Shown one piece after another: positions 8,141 through 16,119 of a DNA stretch of 18,929 nucleotides. Location: assembly GCA_005799205.1 (NCBI GenBank), contig SYHM01000146.1:1-18929 (forward strand), given 5' to 3'. The position numbers and the translations under genes were made by a program. Source of the DNA: Planctomycetia bacterium. Lineage in GTDB: Bacteria; Planctomycetota; Phycisphaerae; Phycisphaerales; SM1A02. Positions within the stretch are counted from its first letter, which is position 1, and the number at the start of each line of letters is the position of its first letter. The notes beneath the pieces were generated by a model. The model ran no database searches and was not told the DNA's origin. It saw nothing but the letters and a program-made list of their open reading frames with translations.

Positions 8141-9539
8141 AGACTCGCATGCGTCCAATCTCGTGCATGATCGCCGCGTGACTTCTCTGTGCTCCTTCGA
8201 AGCACGCCATCTCCATCTTCTCGTTGGGAGAGTGCACGCAATCATCATCGAGTCCGAATCCCACCAGCAATGCCGGAGTAGCAAGAATTCGGTGAATTGC
8301 TCCGACCGCTGGGATGCTCCCTCCCGACCCAATCAGGACGGGGGGGTGCTCGTACACAGCCGCAAGCGCACGCTCTGCTGCGCCGAGATAGACCGACCCA
8401 TCCGGAACCAAGAACGCAGGATTCGCGCCGAATTCTGTGAACTCCGCACGACATCCAGCCGGGAGCCGTGCCTGAACGAAGTCCTTGATCGAGTGCAAGA
8501 CCTTGTGTGGGTCCTGCGATGCAACCAATCGAAACGAGACCTTCGCTGTCGCATGCGACGCAATGACCGTCTTCGCTCCCTTTCCCGTGTAGCCGCCGAA
8601 AATGCCGTTCACATCGCAGGTTGGGCGACTCCATGTTCGCTCGAGAGCAGAGAACCCAGTCTCTCCCATCGACTTGGTGAGGCCGATCGAACCCATGAAT
8701 TCTGTCTCACTCAATCCAAGGTCGCGCCACTGCTGCCGCACGCGCGGCGAGACCTCTTCAACGCTTTCATAAAACCCGTCCAGTGTGACGCGACGATTGT
8801 CATCATGCAGCGCTGCGACGATCGAGCAGAGCACATTGATCGGATTTGGAACTGCGCCACCGTACTGACCCGAGTGCAGGTCCTTGTCAGGCCCATGGAC
8901 CGTGACCTCAACGTAGACCAGTCCTCGCAATGCTGTCGTGATCGCTGGTGTGGTGACATCCCACATGCCGGTGTCCGAGACAACGCACGCATCGGCCTTC
9001 AAGTCGGCACGGTTCTCAAGCAGAAACGGTTCGAGGCTCTCACTCCCTGACTCTTCTTCTCCTTCGAGCAGCACCGTCACAGCGCATGGAAGGGTTCCAT
9101 GAACTTTGATCCATGCGCGAAAGGCTTCGATGAAGGACATGACCTGCCCCTTGTCGTCAACCGCTCCGCGCGCGACGATCCGCTTGCCACGGGGCCCGTC
9201 AACGATGACTGGATCGAACGGTCCACTCTTCCAAAGCTCAACCGGATCGGGTGGCTGCACGTCGTAGTGCCCGTAGTAGAGCAATCGAGGCCCGTCATAT
9301 CCCGGCGGCCCCTCGTGCTTTGCCACCACCATTGGATGTCCTTTCGCAGGACGAACACTCGCATTGAGTCCCGCAGCTTGAAGTTGACCGCAGACCCACT
9401 GCGCGGCGCGGGCGACTTCGCCCTTGTACGCGGGATCGGCGCTGATGCTCGGAATCCGTAGGAAGTCGCAGAGCCGATCAACAGCTGCAGTGCGGTCCGC
9501 CTCGAGTCGATCCAGTACCGCTTTCAGGTCATCGTGCAT
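8139..9539 (-). CDS. M20-family dipeptidase / metallopeptidase
   Basis: A 466-residue cytosolic metallopeptidase of the M20 dipeptidase branch (DUG1/CNDP2-like), expected to cleave dipeptides or related amides with two metal ions. The full active-site set is visible: GHYDVQPPDP with metal-ligand His91 and Asp93, RGAVDDKGQ with bridging Asp128, EGEEESGS with catalytic Glu162 and ligand Glu163, SDTGMW with Asp189, LHSGQYGG with His222 of the lid domain, and HSPNEK with His436. Length is normal and the protein looks complete. It is probably the first gene of the minus-strand cluster. The next gene's ribosome binding site overlaps its stop codon. Its start lies 57 bases from the divergent membrane-protein gene and has no evident Shine-Dalgarno sequence. 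The precise substrate cannot be assigned from sequence. Confidence 0.92.
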   Translation of the reverse strand: MHDDLKAVLDRLEADRTAAVDRLCDFLRIPSISADPAYKGEVARAAQWVCGQLQAAGLNASVRPAKGHPMVVAKHEGPPGYDGPRLLYYGHYDVQPPDPVELWKSGPFDPVIVDGPRGKRIVARGAVDDKGQVMSFIEAFRAWIKVHGTLPCAVTVLLEGEEESGSESLEPFLLENRADLKADACVVSDTGMWDVTTPAITTALRGLVYVEVTVHGPDKDLHSGQYGGAVPNPINVLCSIVAALHDDNRRVTLDGFYESVEEVSPRVRQQWRDLGLSETEFMGSIGLTKSMGETGFSALERTWSRPTCDVNGIFGGYTGKGAKTVIASHATAKVSFRLVASQDPHKVLHSIKDFVQARLPAGCRAEFTEFGANPAFLVPDGSVYLGAAERALAAVYEHPPVLIGSGGSIPAVGAIHRILATPALLVGFGLDDDCVHSPNEKMEMACFEGAQRSHAAIMHEIGRMRV

Positions 9540-9596
9540 ATCGGCGCGATACTACTTGCGGCATGTCGGCGCAGTTTCTGCCATCATGCACCCGCG
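9540..9596. promoter_or_regulatory. divergent intergenic region, probable promoters for both neighbours
   Basis: This 57-base gap separates the start of the M20 dipeptidase (minus strand) from the start of the membrane protein (plus strand), so both 5' control regions must lie here or overlap the genes. GATACT on the plus strand and TAGTAT on the minus strand near 9548-9555 could be -10 elements, but neither has a convincing -35, so I do not assign exact promoters. Confidence 0.35.
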
Positions 9597-10997
9597 ATGA
9601 CCACCACTTCTTCAACCACGCGCGCATCGTCGGCATCAACTCAGCACGCCCCAATCCGCAGCGACGCGGTCGAACTCGCCCGACTGCTTCCATCGGTTTC
9701 GTTGTTTGGTACGTTCTATTCGGCGCTGAGACCTTCGCGAATTCTCTTTGCCTTCGCGCTGCTGCTCGTGCTGGTCGTTGCCGGTCGCCTGTGGGACGGC
9801 GTCACCCCGACTGCGTATGGGCCAGGGGGTTTGCTTGCAGGTCCTCCCCGCGAGATCCAACTGGTCGAGGCGCAGGAATCGGCCAGATCGCTTGTCATTC
9901 CAGTGCTCCGCGAGAGTGATCGCGCCCGAGCGGCCACCCTCTCGCTCGACGACCTCGCGGTGCTGCTTCGCGAAAACGCAGAGGCGAATCCAGCACAGTT
10001 CGACGCCGCTCGATACGCGAAGATCGCCGGAACGATCGACGCCGCGCGTCCGCGTGCGTCGTTTGAGGCACTTCATGAAGCAGTCCGCGAATCGGTCATC
10101 TCGGCGGTGAGCGCTCTTGCGCGTGCAGACGGCCGCGGGGCTTTCGACGCGACGCGGCAGCTTGTCGTGGTTGTTCCGACAACATCATGGGAGTGCGCTC
10201 CCTGGTTTACGGCGTATTTCGGTTGCTGTTTCATCATCGTGCTCATGGGGTGTGGTGGAGTGCTCAGTCGCCTCAACGCGGGTGACCTCTCAGACCGGCA
10301 ATGGACCATTTCGCAGGCGCGCGCTTTCATCCGTCCGCGGTTGTGGGCAATCTGCGGCGCACCGCTCTTTGCGATCTCCTTCGCCGCACTGTTGTGGGTG
10401 CCGCTTTGGTTGCTCGGAGTGCTTCTCAATCTTCCGGTTTTTAACGTGTTTGGCGCGCTTGCGTTCGGAGTCGCCCTTGTGGTGGGTGGGCTCTGTGCGC
10501 TTCTTCTCACCGTGGTCTGCGCGGGTCTGCCACTCATGGCGCCAGCAGTTGCGTGCGACGGGTGCGACTCTGTCGAGAGTGTGCAGCGGGCTGGCGCGTA
10601 CCTCTTTCGGCGGCCACTGCATTTGGGGTGGTATGCGTTGCTCTCATTCGTCGTGATTGGCGCGGGCACGCTGCTTGCCGACTTTGTCGCTGCATCATCG
10701 TGGAGTATCGCCATTGGCGCCTTCCGTCAGGCAAGCAGCAGCGGTGCACTCGACGCAGTCGGGTCGTATCGCTTCCTCGAGTCCTTCCATGGATCACCCG
10801 CTGTGATCCTTGGTGCAACAGATCGTGCAACGGCTGGGATCCTCGAGATCTGGCAAACTCTGCTCTCGTTGCTCGTGGGGGCGACAGCGCTCTCACTCAC
10901 GATCGCCTGCGCGACCCGCGCCTATCTGTTGGTGCGTCTCCACAGCGATGGTCAAGAACTCAGCGACCTCTGGGTCGATGAAGACCTCCACCTTTGA
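9597..10997 (+). CDS. multipass membrane protein, unknown function
   Basis: A 466-residue integral membrane protein from the ATG at 9597. A GTG at 9534 would extend it by 21 residues but would overlap the divergent dipeptidase start, and the added sequence looks unlike coding. The N-terminal ~45 residues are Ser/Thr-rich and probably cytoplasmic. A first membrane segment (~47-64) is followed by a ~140-residue extramembrane domain rich in Ala, Arg and Glu, then about five more hydrophobic segments (~205-222, 251-275, 285-312, 343-365, 424-445). The segment CDGCDSVESVQRAGAYLFRR precedes the fifth. I recall a similar pattern (D-S-V/A-x-R-A-x-x-Y-x-x-x-R-P) in planctomycete membrane proteins, but cannot name the family. 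It is transcribed alone, divergent from the dipeptidase cluster and convergent with the S1 protein. Function unknown. Confidence 0.8.
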   Translation: MTTTSSTTRASSASTQHAPIRSDAVELARLLPSVSLFGTFYSALRPSRILFAFALLLVLVVAGRLWDGVTPTAYGPGGLLAGPPREIQLVEAQESARSLVIPVLRESDRARAATLSLDDLAVLLRENAEANPAQFDAARYAKIAGTIDAARPRASFEALHEAVRESVISAVSALARADGRGAFDATRQLVVVVPTTSWECAPWFTAYFGCCFIIVLMGCGGVLSRLNAGDLSDRQWTISQARAFIRPRLWAICGAPLFAISFAALLWVPLWLLGVLLNLPVFNVFGALAFGVALVVGGLCALLLTVVCAGLPLMAPAVACDGCDSVESVQRAGAYLFRRPLHLGWYALLSFVVIGAGTLLADFVAASSWSIAIGAFRQASSSGALDAVGSYRFLESFHGSPAVILGATDRATAGILEIWQTLLSLLVGATALSLTIACATRAYLLVRLHSDGQELSDLWVDEDLHL

Positions 10998-11012
10998 CAT
11001 GCCTTTGACATG
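10991..11012 (+). repeat. 11-bp tandem duplication at the stop codon
   Basis: The unit CCTTTGACATG occurs twice in direct succession (10991-11001 and 11002-11012). The first copy contains the TGA stop of the membrane-protein gene; the second is just downstream. It looks like a recent slippage duplication and leaves the protein end unaltered. Confidence 0.8.
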
Positions 11013-11059
11013 CCAGTGCCTCATCGCGAACTCGCGCGAGCGCGCGCGATGCACACTGG
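11013..11059. terminator. large inverted repeat between convergent genes, possible bidirectional terminator
   Basis: CCAGTG (11013-11018) pairs with CACTGG (11054-11059), and inside it CATCGCG (11022-11028) pairs with CGCGATG (11045-11051). A small internal loop separates the two stems, and the apical loop itself contains the palindrome CTCGCGCGAG. It sits exactly between the convergent membrane-protein and S1 genes, as expected of a shared terminator. No T-run follows on either strand, so it may act as a 3'-end stabiliser or a Rho-assisted site. Confidence 0.5.
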
Positions 11060-11063
11060 TCTC

Positions 11064-12395
11064 TCAGCTCAGCCCGCCCTTGAGGTCTTTCCCGACGCCG
11101 CCAAACTTCAGAAGGAGTTTGCGCATCGATGGATCTGCCTCGCGTGCCTGAACGGGCTCTGCCTTGCTGTCGCGACCCCCACGATCTCGTGATTGAGCGC
11201 GGACTGGTGCATCTTTCAGCGCCTTGATCGACAGACTGATTCGACGGCGCGCTGTGTCAAGACTCAAGACTTTCGTCTGAACGACCTCCCCGACTTTGAG
11301 CGCCTGCGATGGAGTTGTAATCCGATCGTGCGAGATTTCGGAGATGTGGACGAGTCCTTCGACTCCAGGAGAAATCTCGATGAATGCCCCGAACTCCATC
11401 ACGCTGCGCACCGTCCCAGCCACCGTGGCCCCCACTTGGATCTCGTTGAGGGCGGTTACAACGGGGTCAGCCATCACTTGTCGCCGGCTGAGCGTGAGTC
11501 GCGGCGGAGTCGAATGCAGATCGACACGGATGACTTTGACCTCGAGGACATCGCCAACAGCGACTGCGTCTGATGCCTGTTTGATCGTCCCATGGCCAAG
11601 TTCGCTCAGCGGGATCAACCCATCTACTCCGCCAAGATCAGCGAAGGCGCCAAAGGGTTGAAGTGACACGACTGTGACGGTCCGCTGAGACCCGAGTTGG
11701 ATCTCCTGCAAGAGCGCCGCGCGCTTCTCTTGCCGCGCCTTCTCAAGTACGCGCCTTCGGCTCAGCAACATTCGCTCGCGATTGCGCCGCAACTCGACGA
11801 TCTCGCACTCGAGTTTTTGGCCGAGGTACACCGAGATGTCCTCGACGTGTCGCAAATCAACCTGCGCTGCGGGCATAAACGCGTGGTGGTGGGCAACCTC
11901 CATGTCGAGGCCACCAGGATTCATCCCAACGCAGCGCGCTTCGACGATCTGTCCAACTTTCAGATCGCCCCACTGCGCCTTCGTGATCATTCCTTCGCGC
12001 GCAAGAATCAAGACCCCTTCGAATGGATCGAGCCGCTCCACGACGAACTCCATCTGCTCGCCACTGGGCGGTGGAGTCTCAAAGTGGCTGAGGGGGCAGA
12101 CCCCCTGACTCTTGGGTCCGAACTCGACGAGCACGTCCTTTCCGCGCACCTCAACGACACGACCAGTGCGCAGTTGCCGTCCCCCAGAGGTTCGACGGAT
12201 TGGATTCTGAGAGGACGGACGTGTCGAGGGGCGCGGTGTGTTTGTCGCGCTGAGAATCTCATCCATCGTCATGCCGCCGAGCGCTGATTCGATCTCTGCG
12301 TTGAGCGCGGCGTTGATGTCACGAGCGAGGGATGGGATCGACGAGGTCGCGAACCCATTGGGGTCGCGTTGAGTGTGGGGGGCATCCGAGTCCAT
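11064..12395 (-). CDS. S1-domain RNA-binding protein with four S1 repeats
   Basis: A 443-residue protein from the ATG at 12395; an in-frame TTG at 12428 would add 11 residues and is less likely. The N-terminal ~70 residues are polar and probably disordered. Four S1 (OB-fold) repeats follow, at about 75-134, 147-214, 234-305 and 318-393. The third and fourth are textbook: FGAFADLGGVDGLIPLSEL and FGAFIEISPGVEGLVHISEI. The first is degenerate. Repeat ends carry the usual LSRR/ILAR/SLSIK strands. The C-terminal ~50 residues are basic and charged. Proteins of this build bind single-stranded RNA and act in translation initiation or RNA turnover. It could be the organism's ribosomal protein S1 or a second S1 protein; four repeats, not six, and the weak first repeat leave this open. 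It is transcribed alone, divergent from the pil-like operon. Confidence 0.88.
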   Translation of the reverse strand: MDSDAPHTQRDPNGFATSSIPSLARDINAALNAEIESALGGMTMDEILSATNTPRPSTRPSSQNPIRRTSGGRQLRTGRVVEVRGKDVLVEFGPKSQGVCPLSHFETPPPSGEQMEFVVERLDPFEGVLILAREGMITKAQWGDLKVGQIVEARCVGMNPGGLDMEVAHHHAFMPAAQVDLRHVEDISVYLGQKLECEIVELRRNRERMLLSRRRVLEKARQEKRAALLQEIQLGSQRTVTVVSLQPFGAFADLGGVDGLIPLSELGHGTIKQASDAVAVGDVLEVKVIRVDLHSTPPRLTLSRRQVMADPVVTALNEIQVGATVAGTVRSVMEFGAFIEISPGVEGLVHISEISHDRITTPSQALKVGEVVQTKVLSLDTARRRISLSIKALKDAPVRAQSRDRGGRDSKAEPVQAREADPSMRKLLLKFGGVGKDLKGGLS

Positions 12396-12435
12396 AAAGG
12401 TGTAGCGTATCGCATCCGCATTTCGCAAGGAGGCG

Positions 12436-12441
12436 TATAAT
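12436..12441 (+). promoter_or_regulatory. candidate -10 element (TATAAT) for the pilM-like operon
   Basis: A perfect TATAAT lies 60 bases upstream of the pilM-like start in a GC-rich setting, but no good -35 hexamer is found at 16-18 bases upstream. Transcription from it would start near 12448, just before a small hairpin (CGACC 12450-12454 / GGTCG 12461-12465). The missing -35 suggests activator dependence, or coincidence. Confidence 0.4.
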
Positions 12442-12501
12442 TTCGTGCTCGACCGTCGTTGGTCGTTCGTAGTTCACTGAGGCTTTGGAGACACGCGAGA
12501 T

Positions 12502-14685
12502 ATGCCACCTACCCGGACCGCATGGGGAATTGAAGTTGGTCAGTTCGCGCTCAAGGCCCTTCGAGTTGAACTCGTTGATGGCGACGTGACGGTGACCGAT
12601 TTCACAGTCATTCCGCACCAGCGGGTGCTTTCTGACCCAGCGGTCTCAGATCAAACTGGCATGATTCGGCACACGCTTGCGGCTTTCGTGAGCGCGCATG
12701 CCGAACGACTTGCTGGCACGCCTGTGGTGATGAGTCTTCCAGGCAATGCTGGATTCGCCCGTTTTTCAAGCTTGCCGCCAGTCGATGCCAAGATGCTTTC
12801 GAGCATGGTGGAGTACGAAGCGAAGCAGCAGATTCCATTCCCAATCGATGAGGTTGAGTGGGATAGCCACGTCTTCGCTCAGGACGAATCGGGACAGTGT
12901 CCCATCGGCGTCTTCGCGGTGACCAAAGAACGACTGCAAGAGTTGCTTTCGCTGTACGCCGAATGTGGCATCGAACCCGATGTCCTGACCCTCAGTCCGG
13001 TGGCTGTCGCCAACGCGCTCCACTATGACCTTGACCTCGAAGAGACCTCGCCCATCGTCGCCTGCGTTGATATTGGAACCACCTCATCCGATGCCATCGT
13101 GATCGATCGAGGGAGTTTTTGGTTCCGCACATTCCCAATCGGCGGCTCAAACTTCACCGAATCAATCGTCCAGACTCTTGAAAAACAGGGGGTGAATTAC
13201 GGCAAAGCCGAGCGAATCAAGGTTGATCGGATGCCAAGCGAAAATGTGCTTCGAGCACGAACGATGGCGATGCGGGGCGTCACGGGGCATCTCGTTGATG
13301 AGATCGGACGTTCACGCGAGTTCTATCAGGACGCCCATCAAGGGACTGATATTCACAACGCGTTCGGTGTCGGGTCGACACTCAAGATTTCAGGTCTGCG
13401 CACGAAGATCGCCGCAGACTTGCGGCTCAACCTGACGCGATTCGAAGAATTCAAGCGCGTGAAGCTCGCCGGTCCCGATGCCCCCGATTTTGCGGCGCAT
13501 TCAATCAACCTGCTGACGGCTCTCGGGTTGGGAATTCAAGGGCTCGGCTTGGCCAAGGTGCAGTTGAATCTCTCGCCAATCTCGCGCGTTCGCCAGCGCT
13601 CGTGGAAGTCAAAGACGCCATGGTTTGTCGCCGCAGCGTCGCTCTTTGTCGCAACGGGTGCCGCAATGTTTACGAGCGTTGTCATCGATTCGACGGCACT
13701 CGCCGAGCTCAAACACGAGGCAGAATCCGCCGACGAAGTCTCCAAGCAAGCCAAGGCGCTTGTGGCGGGGCTGGGTCGAGCACAAGAGTCGTCAGGGGAC
13801 GCGGCGACGACAAACATGACGGCGCTTCTTGATGATCGAGAGGTTTGGGCGTACCTCGTAAGCGATACATACGCCGCACTCGCAGCAGCGCGTCCAAGCC
13901 CTGATGAGGTCGGCAGCGACCCTTCGAAGATCGTGGCAATTGCCGCGCCAAAGCGACGACTCGTGCAGCTCCAAGATTTCTCAGGAACTCCACGGGTTGA
14001 CAAGGACAACAATAATCGGCAGATCGAAGTTTCGGTTCGAATCTCGCTCACTCACGTCCCCTCGGGCGATTCCGACCCAACCAAGTTCTTCAATCAAACC
14101 GGTGGGATTCTTGATTGGCTGCGCACGAACAAGGATCGCGCCGATGCGCCGTACACGATCGTCGAAGAGTCGTTGGTTGTTCCGAACTGGACCAAGATTG
14201 TCGGAGGCACACGCGAAGTCCCGTCGACAGGTGGATCGAGCACATCGCCTGGATCGGATTCCCCAGGGACTGGATTCGGAGGCAGTAACTCCTCTGATAA
14301 CTCGAAGCCAACATTCGGCGGCGGGGGGATGGCTGGACGAAAGAAGATCACAACGCCAGTGGTTGGTGGGCCAAACAGCGGAGGCACGCTCAGCGGCGCT
14401 GGCGGAGAAGCCGGTGATTCGGCGGGCGGTACCAGCGACCCGAGTGACGATGGCTCGAGTGACACCGGCGCCAAGAGAACGAAACGCGTGCGAACTGAAG
14501 TTGTGGCTGCGGATGAGAAGCTGCCCGAGGTTGACTTGGCAAAAGATGCTCCGATCCCCACAGCGCCGTCGCTCCTTTCCCCCACCGATGCGCGTTTTGA
14601 AGGCGTGCTGAAGTTCAAAGTGACTCTGAAGGGGGCGCCCGCCTCCGCGGCTCCAGCCGAGGCGGGGGCCGCTGAACCTCAGTGA
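12502..14685 (+). CDS. pilM: PilM-like actin-fold protein fused to a PilN-like membrane part
   Basis: A 727-residue protein. Residues ~6-350 match PilM, the cytoplasmic actin-like ATPase of type IV pilus assembly: phosphate-1-type GIEVGQFALKALRVE, MVEYEAKQQIPFPIDEVEWD, phosphate-2-type CVDIGTTSSDAIVIDRG with FPIGGSNFTESIV, then FGVGSTLKISGLRTKIA and ALGLGIQGLGLA. A normal PilM ends here. Instead the chain continues with LNLSPISRVRQR, resembling the N-terminal segment of PilN, then a membrane span (~374-396) and a helical region. Next comes a strand-helix-strand unit (~507-563: IEVSVRISLTHV, FFNQTGGILDWLRTNK, YTIVEESLVV) compatible with PilN's ferredoxin-like fold. A ~120-residue Gly/Ser/Asp-rich linker (~569-690) follows, then a last strand FEGVLKFKVTLKG. 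It is first of a three-gene operon, 18 bases before the next. The PilM part is solid; the PilN assignment is inference. Confidence 0.82.
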   Translation: MPPTRTAWGIEVGQFALKALRVELVDGDVTVTDFTVIPHQRVLSDPAVSDQTGMIRHTLAAFVSAHAERLAGTPVVMSLPGNAGFARFSSLPPVDAKMLSSMVEYEAKQQIPFPIDEVEWDSHVFAQDESGQCPIGVFAVTKERLQELLSLYAECGIEPDVLTLSPVAVANALHYDLDLEETSPIVACVDIGTTSSDAIVIDRGSFWFRTFPIGGSNFTESIVQTLEKQGVNYGKAERIKVDRMPSENVLRARTMAMRGVTGHLVDEIGRSREFYQDAHQGTDIHNAFGVGSTLKISGLRTKIAADLRLNLTRFEEFKRVKLAGPDAPDFAAHSINLLTALGLGIQGLGLAKVQLNLSPISRVRQRSWKSKTPWFVAAASLFVATGAAMFTSVVIDSTALAELKHEAESADEVSKQAKALVAGLGRAQESSGDAATTNMTALLDDREVWAYLVSDTYAALAAARPSPDEVGSDPSKIVAIAAPKRRLVQLQDFSGTPRVDKDNNNRQIEVSVRISLTHVPSGDSDPTKFFNQTGGILDWLRTNKDRADAPYTIVEESLVVPNWTKIVGGTREVPSTGGSSTSPGSDSPGTGFGGSNSSDNSKPTFGGGGMAGRKKITTPVVGGPNSGGTLSGAGGEAGDSAGGTSDPSDDGSSDTGAKRTKRVRTEVVAADEKLPEVDLAKDAPIPTAPSLLSPTDARFEGVLKFKVTLKGAPASAAPAEAGAAEPQ

Positions 14686-14703
14686 GCATGAGCACGACCT
14701 CCC

Positions 14704-16116
14704 ATGAATTTTGACCTGAAATCTCTGTTCAAATCGAAGAAGTCTCCGCCTGCGGAAGACACCAAGCAAGCGAAGGGGCTTCCGCCTCAACTCGAGAGCG
14801 CACTCATTTGGGCGAAGGCAAACTTGCTGCTTGTGATGTTGGCGATCGTCTCGGTGGGTGCTCTCGGCGCGGGTTGGTGGTATCAAGGCGAATTCCAATC
14901 TGCCATCGATGAAGAGGCAGCTACGTACGCCGGAAAGGCCGCCGAGCTCGCACGGTTGCAATCGTCTGAGGTGACGATCACGATTCCGGGTTCTGCTCCG
15001 GTCACTGTGAACACAGTCGTCACCGCCAAACTCGTTGACGCCGTGAAGCAGCGCATGGGGGTTGGGGGCTCTGATGCGGTGGCGATCCGGCGCAATGCAG
15101 TTGCTCACAACAAGGGCTCGCACGAGCCTGTGGTCAATCTTCGGCTTGCGCCCAAGGACCCCAAGCGTCAAGAGGTGCACCTTGACTTTTTTAAAGCCTT
15201 GAACGAGCGATACGCCGAACTGCTTGCTGAGGTCAATGCGGGAAGTCCGCCGAGCGAAGAGGATGTGGTCATCAAGCTTCAGCGCAGGCAAGTACGATTC
15301 GTGCAGTCCAATCTGAAGAAGGCCGGCGACGCCGCGCTCACGAGTGAAGAGCGCGGGCAACTACAGCCCGAGCTCGTCTCGTATCGACTCGCGCTCTACA
15401 ACGAGGTTGCTCAGACCCGAGGGATGTACTGCGACGCCGAGAGCATCGGTCTGCCGTCCGAGCCACCTGCCAAAGGAGACCTCTTGAGGCTCTGGCGATT
15501 GCAGTGGGAACTCTGGATCGCGCAGGACATCGTGCGCGCGTGCGAAATGGTGAATGTCGACGCGGCGATTCAAACGGCACCGATCAAGCGTCTCGCTCGG
15601 ATCCAGTTTGTGGGACCTGTGCTCGCGCGCGGCGAATCGTCGCCTTCCAGCGAAGGCGACGAACCTGCTCCCGAAGGTGGTGAAGCAGGGGCCGCGGACG
15701 ATTCACTCGCCACCGCACCACCGATCGATCCAGGCGCGCCTGTGAACATGTCGCAGTTCGCTACCTCCGCCAAGGGATGGGCGTCCAACCAGCTGTTCGA
15801 TGTCTTTACTACACGCGTCAACCTCTTTGTAGAAACGACCAAGATTCCCCAGATTACGAACGCCTTCTCGAAGCAGAACTTCATCGTTGTGACGGATGTC
15901 AAGATCCGGCCAGTCGATCCGTTCGCGACCGCGGCTGAGGGCTTCGTGTACGGAAACGACGCAGTTTCCGAGCTGACGCTCACGCTCGAATCTGCGTGGC
16001 TGCGCGAGTGGACGGGACCGCTGATGCCTGACGAAGTCAGAGCGCAACTCAACACTTCAGGAATGCTCGCTGGTAGTGAGCCGAGCTCAACACCGGATTC
16101 GACGAAGGAGAACTGA
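14704..16116 (+). CDS. single-pass membrane protein of the pil-like operon, possible PilN/PilO-like component
   Basis: A 470-residue protein with a short basic cytoplasmic N-terminus (NFDLKSLFKSKKS), one membrane span at ~40-60, and a large extracytoplasmic part. A region of ~60-230 is helical and charged, an acidic Ser/Gly/Glu-rich linker lies at ~305-340, and the C-terminal part has a helix (KIPQITNAFSKQN, ~380-392), a strand (FIVVTDVKIRPV) and a strand (ELTLTLESAW, ~423-432). That order fits the ferredoxin-like domain of PilN/PilO-type proteins, but there is no sequence motif to prove it. It lies between the PilM fusion and the third membrane gene; its last codons contain the ribosome binding site (AAGGAG, 16105-16110) of the next gene, whose start is only 3 bases after this stop. 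Best described as an uncharacterised partner in the same membrane assembly. Confidence 0.75.
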   Translation: MNFDLKSLFKSKKSPPAEDTKQAKGLPPQLESALIWAKANLLLVMLAIVSVGALGAGWWYQGEFQSAIDEEAATYAGKAAELARLQSSEVTITIPGSAPVTVNTVVTAKLVDAVKQRMGVGGSDAVAIRRNAVAHNKGSHEPVVNLRLAPKDPKRQEVHLDFFKALNERYAELLAEVNAGSPPSEEDVVIKLQRRQVRFVQSNLKKAGDAALTSEERGQLQPELVSYRLALYNEVAQTRGMYCDAESIGLPSEPPAKGDLLRLWRLQWELWIAQDIVRACEMVNVDAAIQTAPIKRLARIQFVGPVLARGESSPSSEGDEPAPEGGEAGAADDSLATAPPIDPGAPVNMSQFATSAKGWASNQLFDVFTTRVNLFVETTKIPQITNAFSKQNFIVVTDVKIRPVDPFATAAEGFVYGNDAVSELTLTLESAWLREWTGPLMPDEVRAQLNTSGMLAGSEPSSTPDSTKEN

Positions 16117-16119
16117 ACA

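Noticed and set aside
8076..9050. Forward open frame of ~324 codons opposite the M20 dipeptidase
   Set aside because: The opposite strand encodes a protein with a full set of M20 active-site motifs; this frame has an Arg/Ser/Cys-rich translation typical of shadow frames.
12445..12480. Possible 11-codon leader peptide (GTG start, AAGGAGG upstream) before the pilM-like gene
   Set aside because: The Shine-Dalgarno-like AAGGAGG lies upstream of the TATAAT and would not be in the transcript; no codon pattern suggests attenuation.
13981..15360. Long reverse-strand open frame of ~459 codons
   Set aside because: It runs antisense across the end of the PilM fusion and the start of the next gene, lacks any recognisable domain, and is explained by the codon bias of the GC-rich genes on the other strand.
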